Source of the DNA: an uncultured Oxalobacteraceae bacterium
Lineage (GTDB): Bacteria > Pseudomonadota > Gammaproteobacteria > Burkholderiales > Burkholderiaceae
Length of the DNA: 9,809 nucleotides
Direction of reading: 5' to 3'
Assembly: GCA_946480015.1 (NCBI GenBank)
Contig: CAMLIL010000145.1
Coordinates: 1-9,809, forward strand
The notes under the pieces: model-generated
What the model was told of the DNA's origin: nothing
The model's input: the letters and a program-made list of their open reading frames with translations, nothing else
Database searches by the model: none
Shown here: positions 7,082 through 9,809 of the stretch, one piece after another
Layout of the letters: every line of letters starts with the position of its first letter
Position numbering within the stretch: the stretch's first letter is position 1
Translations under genes and position numbers: made by a program

Positions 7082-8014
7082 TTAGCGCATGCCCGTAATC
7101 ATCTGCTTCAACTTGCCCGAATCGGCACAGAACGCGCGGATGCCTTCGGCCAGCTTTTCGGTCGCCATGGCGTCTTCGTTGAGCATGAAGCGGAAGGTCT
7201 TTTCATCCAGCGCAACCTTCTCGATCGCAATCGACTTGCTGTCCTTGTCCAGCTTGCGCTCGACCGGCGCCTCGCTTTCCATCAATTTTTGCAGCAGGTC
7301 CGGGCTGATGGTGAGCAGGTCGCAGCCGGCCAGTTCCAAAATCTGGCTGGTATTGCGGAAACTCGCGCCCATGATTTCCGTCTTGTAGCCGAACTTGCGA
7401 TAGTAGTTGAAGATCCGCTTGACCGATTGCACGCCCGGGTCGTCCCCACCGACGAACTCATCGCCGGTGTGCTTCTTGAACCAGTCGTAAATGCGTCCGA
7501 CGAACGGCGAAATCAGCTGGGCGCCGGCCTCGGCGCAGGCGATCGCCTGGCACAGCGAGAACAGCAAGGTCATGTTGCAGCGGATACCTTCCCGTTCCAG
7601 GATCTCGGCGGCGCGGATGCCTTCCCAGGTGGAGGCGATCTTGATCAGCACGCGCTCGCGTCCGGCGCCGGCCTCTTCGTACAGCGCGATCAGCTCGCGG
7701 CCCTTGGCCACGGTGGCTTCGGTGTCGAAGGACAGGCGCGCATCGACTTCGGTCGAGACCCGGCCCGGAATGATCCTCAGGATTTCCATGCCGAAGTCGA
7801 CCAGCAGGCGGTCGATCACGTCGCCGGTGGGCAGATCGGGATGCGCCTTGACGGCCTTCTCCAGCAGGGGACGGTACTCGGGCTTCTGGACCGCCTTGAG
7901 GATCAGCGAAGGGTTGGTGGTGGCGTCGCGCGGCGTGAACGCCTTGATCGACTGGAAGTCGCCGGTATCGGCGACGACGGTGGTGAACTGCTTGAGTTGT
8001 TCGAGTTGATTCAT
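7082..8014 (-). CDS. tal: Transaldolase
   Basis: Transaldolase moves a dihydroxyacetone unit between sedoheptulose 7-phosphate and glyceraldehyde 3-phosphate, giving erythrose 4-phosphate and fructose 6-phosphate, in the cytoplasmic non-oxidative pentose phosphate pathway. The 310 residues match the TalB class throughout (E. coli TalB is 317). The Schiff-base lysine is Lys125 in [17 protein letters not shown]. Other active-site positions are present: Asp16 (VVADTGD), Thr33/Asn34 (DATTNPSLI), Glu89 in [12 protein letters not shown], and the phosphate-binding region MGASFRN (215-221). The C-terminal signature [15 protein letters not shown] is also typical. It starts 61 nt after hexR with only a modest ribosome site (GGGA, about 7 nt upstream). 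A TACAAT -10-like element in that gap suggests an extra promoter. The protein looks intact. Confidence 0.97.
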   Translation of the reverse strand: MNQLEQLKQFTTVVADTGDFQSIKAFTPRDATTNPSLILKAVQKPEYRPLLEKAVKAHPDLPTGDVIDRLLVDFGMEILRIIPGRVSTEVDARLSFDTEATVAKGRELIALYEEAGAGRERVLIKIASTWEGIRAAEILEREGIRCNMTLLFSLCQAIACAEAGAQLISPFVGRIYDWFKKHTGDEFVGGDDPGVQSVKRIFNYYRKFGYKTEIMGASFRNTSQILELAGCDLLTISPDLLQKLMESEAPVERKLDKDSKSIAIEKVALDEKTFRFMLNEDAMATEKLAEGIRAFCADSGKLKQMITGMR

Positions 8015-8048
8015 GGGGCGTCCCGGTTGGAGTGTGTAGCGATACTTT

Positions 8049-8054
8049 ATTGTA
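8049..8054 (-). promoter_or_regulatory. Possible internal -10 element ahead of tal
   Basis: The minus strand reads TACAAT (five of six to the sigma70 -10) in the 61-nt hexR-tal gap, about 35 nt before the tal ATG. The hexamers at normal -35 spacing are poor; the best match, CTGACT, is 19 bp away. This could allow separate tal expression, but it is weak evidence. Confidence 0.25.
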
Positions 8055-8075
8055 CCGAATCGCCCCGGCCGGAAG

Positions 8076-8930
8076 TCAGCCGATGAAAGAATCGAACTGC
8101 ATATCGAATTCCTGCAGCGCTTTCTGGGCGTTCTGCATCTTGCGGCGGAAGTCGGGGCCGCGCTGCAGGGCCAGGCCCACGGCCAGCACGTCGATCACGA
8201 CCAGGTAGGCCAGGCGCGCCGAAATCGGCGTGTAGGGGTCGGTGTTGAACACCAGGTCGATCGGGATCAGCACCGTGGCCAGGTCGGCCAGCGGAGTGCC
8301 CGAAGGCGCCAGCACAATCACGTCGGCGCCGCCGCGGCGCGCCAGCTTGATCGAGCGCACCAGCGCCGGGCTGTTGCCGCGCTGGGAAATGGCGACCACC
8401 GCGTCGCCTTGCTGCATCAAGGCTGCGGCGATACTGTGGATGTTCGGGTCGGCGTAGGCCACGGTCGGCACGCCCGAACGGAAGAACTTGTGCTGCGCAT
8501 CGCTGGCCACGATGCCCGAGGTGCCCTGGCCATAGAACTCGATCTTGTTGGCGCGCGAGAGGATGTCCAGCGCGCGCTGGATGGCTTCGGGATTGAGGTT
8601 GTTGCGCAGGTCGAGCAGGGTGTTGATGGAGCGGCTGCAGATCTTGTTGACCAGGTCGGCCGCCACATCTTCCTGGGCCGGCTGCTCGTTGGCGCCGGGC
8701 AGGGCCAGCGCCAGGCCCTGCGCCAGCTTGAGCTTGAATTCATGCCAGCCGTCGTAGCCCAGGGTGCGGCAGAAGCGCACCACGGTCGGTTCGGACACCT
8801 GCGCGCTGCGCGCCAGCGCGGTGATGTTCTGGCTGACCGTGGCGGAAGGGTGCTCCAGCACCGCCAGCGCGACTTTGCGCTCGGATTTCGAGAGCGAGTC
8901 GAGCTGGGTGCGGATCGAATCGAGCAGCAT
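8076..8930 (-). CDS. hexR: RpiR-family transcriptional regulator, HexR-like
   Basis: This 284-residue protein combines an RpiR-type N-terminal helix-turn-helix domain (about 1-77) with a C-terminal sugar-isomerase (SIS) domain (about 125-250). The recognition region [20 protein letters not shown] (38-57) is nearly that of HexR. Arg52 and Arg55 correspond, two residues offset, to the operator-contacting Arg54 and Arg57 reported for Pseudomonas putida HexR. Ser138 (GQGTSG) and Ser182 (AISQRG) fall where its KDPG-binding Ser140 and Ser184 lie (from memory of that literature). HexR represses zwf and Entner-Doudoroff genes until KDPG accumulates. Here the gene follows zwf by 16 nt on the same strand, with tal after it. 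No clear Shine-Dalgarno precedes the ATG, so translation may depend on coupling to zwf. Assignment to HexR rather than another RpiR regulator rests on these motifs plus the zwf neighbour. Confidence 0.88.
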   Translation of the reverse strand: MLLDSIRTQLDSLSKSERKVALAVLEHPSATVSQNITALARSAQVSEPTVVRFCRTLGYDGWHEFKLKLAQGLALALPGANEQPAQEDVAADLVNKICSRSINTLLDLRNNLNPEAIQRALDILSRANKIEFYGQGTSGIVASDAQHKFFRSGVPTVAYADPNIHSIAAALMQQGDAVVAISQRGNSPALVRSIKLARRGGADVIVLAPSGTPLADLATVLIPIDLVFNTDPYTPISARLAYLVVIDVLAVGLALQRGPDFRRKMQNAQKALQEFDMQFDSFIG

Positions 8931-8946
8931 TGACAGCGCGTGCGGC

Positions 8947-9809
8947 TTAGTCTTCCGGCAGCGCTTCTTCGCGCCACTGCAGGCCGTCGCGGCCGATCAG
9001 CGCGCTGGCGGCGGCGGGGCCCCAGGTGCCGGCGGCGTATGGAATCGGTGCGCTGTCGTCCTGCTCCCAGTGGTTCAGGATCGGCTCGACCCATTCCCAG
9101 GCCGCTTCCAGTTCGTCGCCGCGCATGAACAGGGTCAGCTGGCCGCGCAGGACGTCCAGCAGCAGGCGCTCGTAAGCGTCCATGCGGGGCGTCTTGAACT
9201 GCTCGCGGAAGTCCAGTTCGAGCTCGGCCTGCTTGAGGCGCATGCTGTCGCCGGGGGTCTTGGCCATCAGGTTCATCGACAGGCCTTCGTCCGGCTGCAG
9301 GCGGATCACCAGGCTGTTGGGCTGGAAGCTGCTGGTCGGCTGGTTGAAGATCGAGTGCGGGATCTGCTTGAAGCGCACCACGATTTCGGCCAGGCCGTCG
9401 GCCATGCGCTTACCGGTGCGCAGGTAGAACGGCACGCCGGCCCAGCGCCAGGTGTCGATTTCCGCCTTGATCGCCACGAAGGTCTCGGTGCGCGACTGCT
9501 GCGGCGCATCCGGTTCGTCGCGGTAGCTCGGCACGGCCTTGCCGTCGACGTGGCCGGCGCGGTACTGGCCGCGCACGATGTTCTGCGCCAGGGTGGTCGG
9601 GGTGAAACGCTTGAGCGAACGCAGCACCTGCAGCTTGGAGTCGCGCACATCGTCCGGGTTGATCGAGCTTGGCGGCTCCATGGCCACGATACACAGCAGT
9701 TGCAGCAGGTGGTTTTGCAGCATGTCGCGCAGTGCGCCCGACGTGTCGTAGTAACCCATGCGGTTGCCCACGCCGAGCTTTTCGGCGATGGTGATCTGCA
9801 CGTCCGAAA
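8947..9809 (-). CDS. zwf: Glucose-6-phosphate 1-dehydrogenase, C-terminal part (cut by window edge)
   Basis: This enzyme oxidises glucose 6-phosphate with NADP+ to 6-phosphogluconolactone, the entry to the oxidative pentose phosphate and Entner-Doudoroff routes. The frame stays open to the right edge; the first visible codons give SDVQITIAEKLGVGNRMGYYD, an internal family motif, so the true start lies outside. About 286 of an expected 490 or so residues are present. Visible hallmarks are GALRDMLQNHLLQLLCIVAMEPP, whose His (about residue 33 of the visible part) is the catalytic-base histidine in Leuconostoc G6PD, and FYLRTGKRM, which carries substrate-binding lysine positions. The end EPILNHWEQDD and YAAGTWGPAAASALIGRDG is the usual C-terminus. 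The coenzyme-binding Rossmann domain is not in the window. It is the first visible gene of the zwf-hexR-tal set. Confidence 0.96.
   Translation of the reverse strand, partial: SDVQITIAEKLGVGNRMGYYDTSGALRDMLQNHLLQLLCIVAMEPPSSINPDDVRDSKLQVLRSLKRFTPTTLAQNIVRGQYRAGHVDGKAVPSYRDEPDAPQQSRTETFVAIKAEIDTWRWAGVPFYLRTGKRMADGLAEIVVRFKQIPHSIFNQPTSSFQPNSLVIRLQPDEGLSMNLMAKTPGDSMRLKQAELELDFREQFKTPRMDAYERLLLDVLRGQLTLFMRGDELEAAWEWVEPILNHWEQDDSAPIPYAAGTWGPAAASALIGRDGLQWREEALPED

Noticed and set aside
8035..8046. TGTAGCGATACT as a HexR operator
   Set aside because: It is only a partial palindrome and does not fit the 15-bp TGTA-type HexR consensus I recall from gammaproteobacteria, so I do not annotate it as a binding site.
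7289..8086. Plus-strand frame of 265 codons opposite tal
   Set aside because: It lies wholly over a well-conserved transaldolase and shows no motif of its own.
1..9809. CRISPR array, insertion sequence, tRNA, phage or defence system
   Set aside because: I saw no repeat-spacer pattern, transposase, terminal inverted repeats or tRNA-like fold, and all sizeable genes belong to familiar chromosomal families.

Overview
The window reads as ordinary chromosome from a GC-rich betaproteobacterium, most likely of the Oxalobacteraceae (Massilia, Duganella or Janthinobacterium type). This is inferred from codon use, protein style, and a zwf, HexR-type regulator and transaldolase cluster beside an RND pump. 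I could not run a database search, so the genus is not established.

Left edge (1-558). No intact gene is visible. The minus strand carries the remains of a small XRE-family DNA-binding protein (148-491). It has an internal amber stop, an apparent internal deletion and a one-base frameshift. A strong intrinsic terminator for minus-strand transcription lies just beyond it (66-114). I see nothing codable in bases 1-65.

Multidrug efflux locus (559-7045). Three tightly packed minus-strand genes encode a complete tripartite RND pump: periplasmic adaptor lipoprotein (5103-6305), inner-membrane transporter (1929-5084) and outer-membrane factor (559-1929). The adaptor and transporter genes are 18 nt apart. 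The transporter stop and outer-membrane-factor start share one base. A TetR/AcrR-type repressor (6431-7045) is transcribed divergently. The 125-bp gap between it and the adaptor holds a perfect TATAAT -10 for the pump operon, a candidate tetR promoter and an imperfect palindrome covering both. This is the classic repressor-controlled pump layout (AcrR-AcrAB, TtgR-TtgABC).

Carbon metabolism cluster (7082-9809). Three minus-strand genes run in transcription order: glucose-6-phosphate dehydrogenase (zwf, cut by the right edge), a HexR-like RpiR-family regulator, and transaldolase (tal). They link the oxidative and non-oxidative arms of the pentose phosphate pathway with a regulator that in relatives senses the Entner-Doudoroff intermediate KDPG. 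tal and tetR converge on a short region holding a strong hairpin.

I found no evidence of a new biological system. The most noteworthy items are the decayed regulator and the overlapping divergent promoter/operator region.
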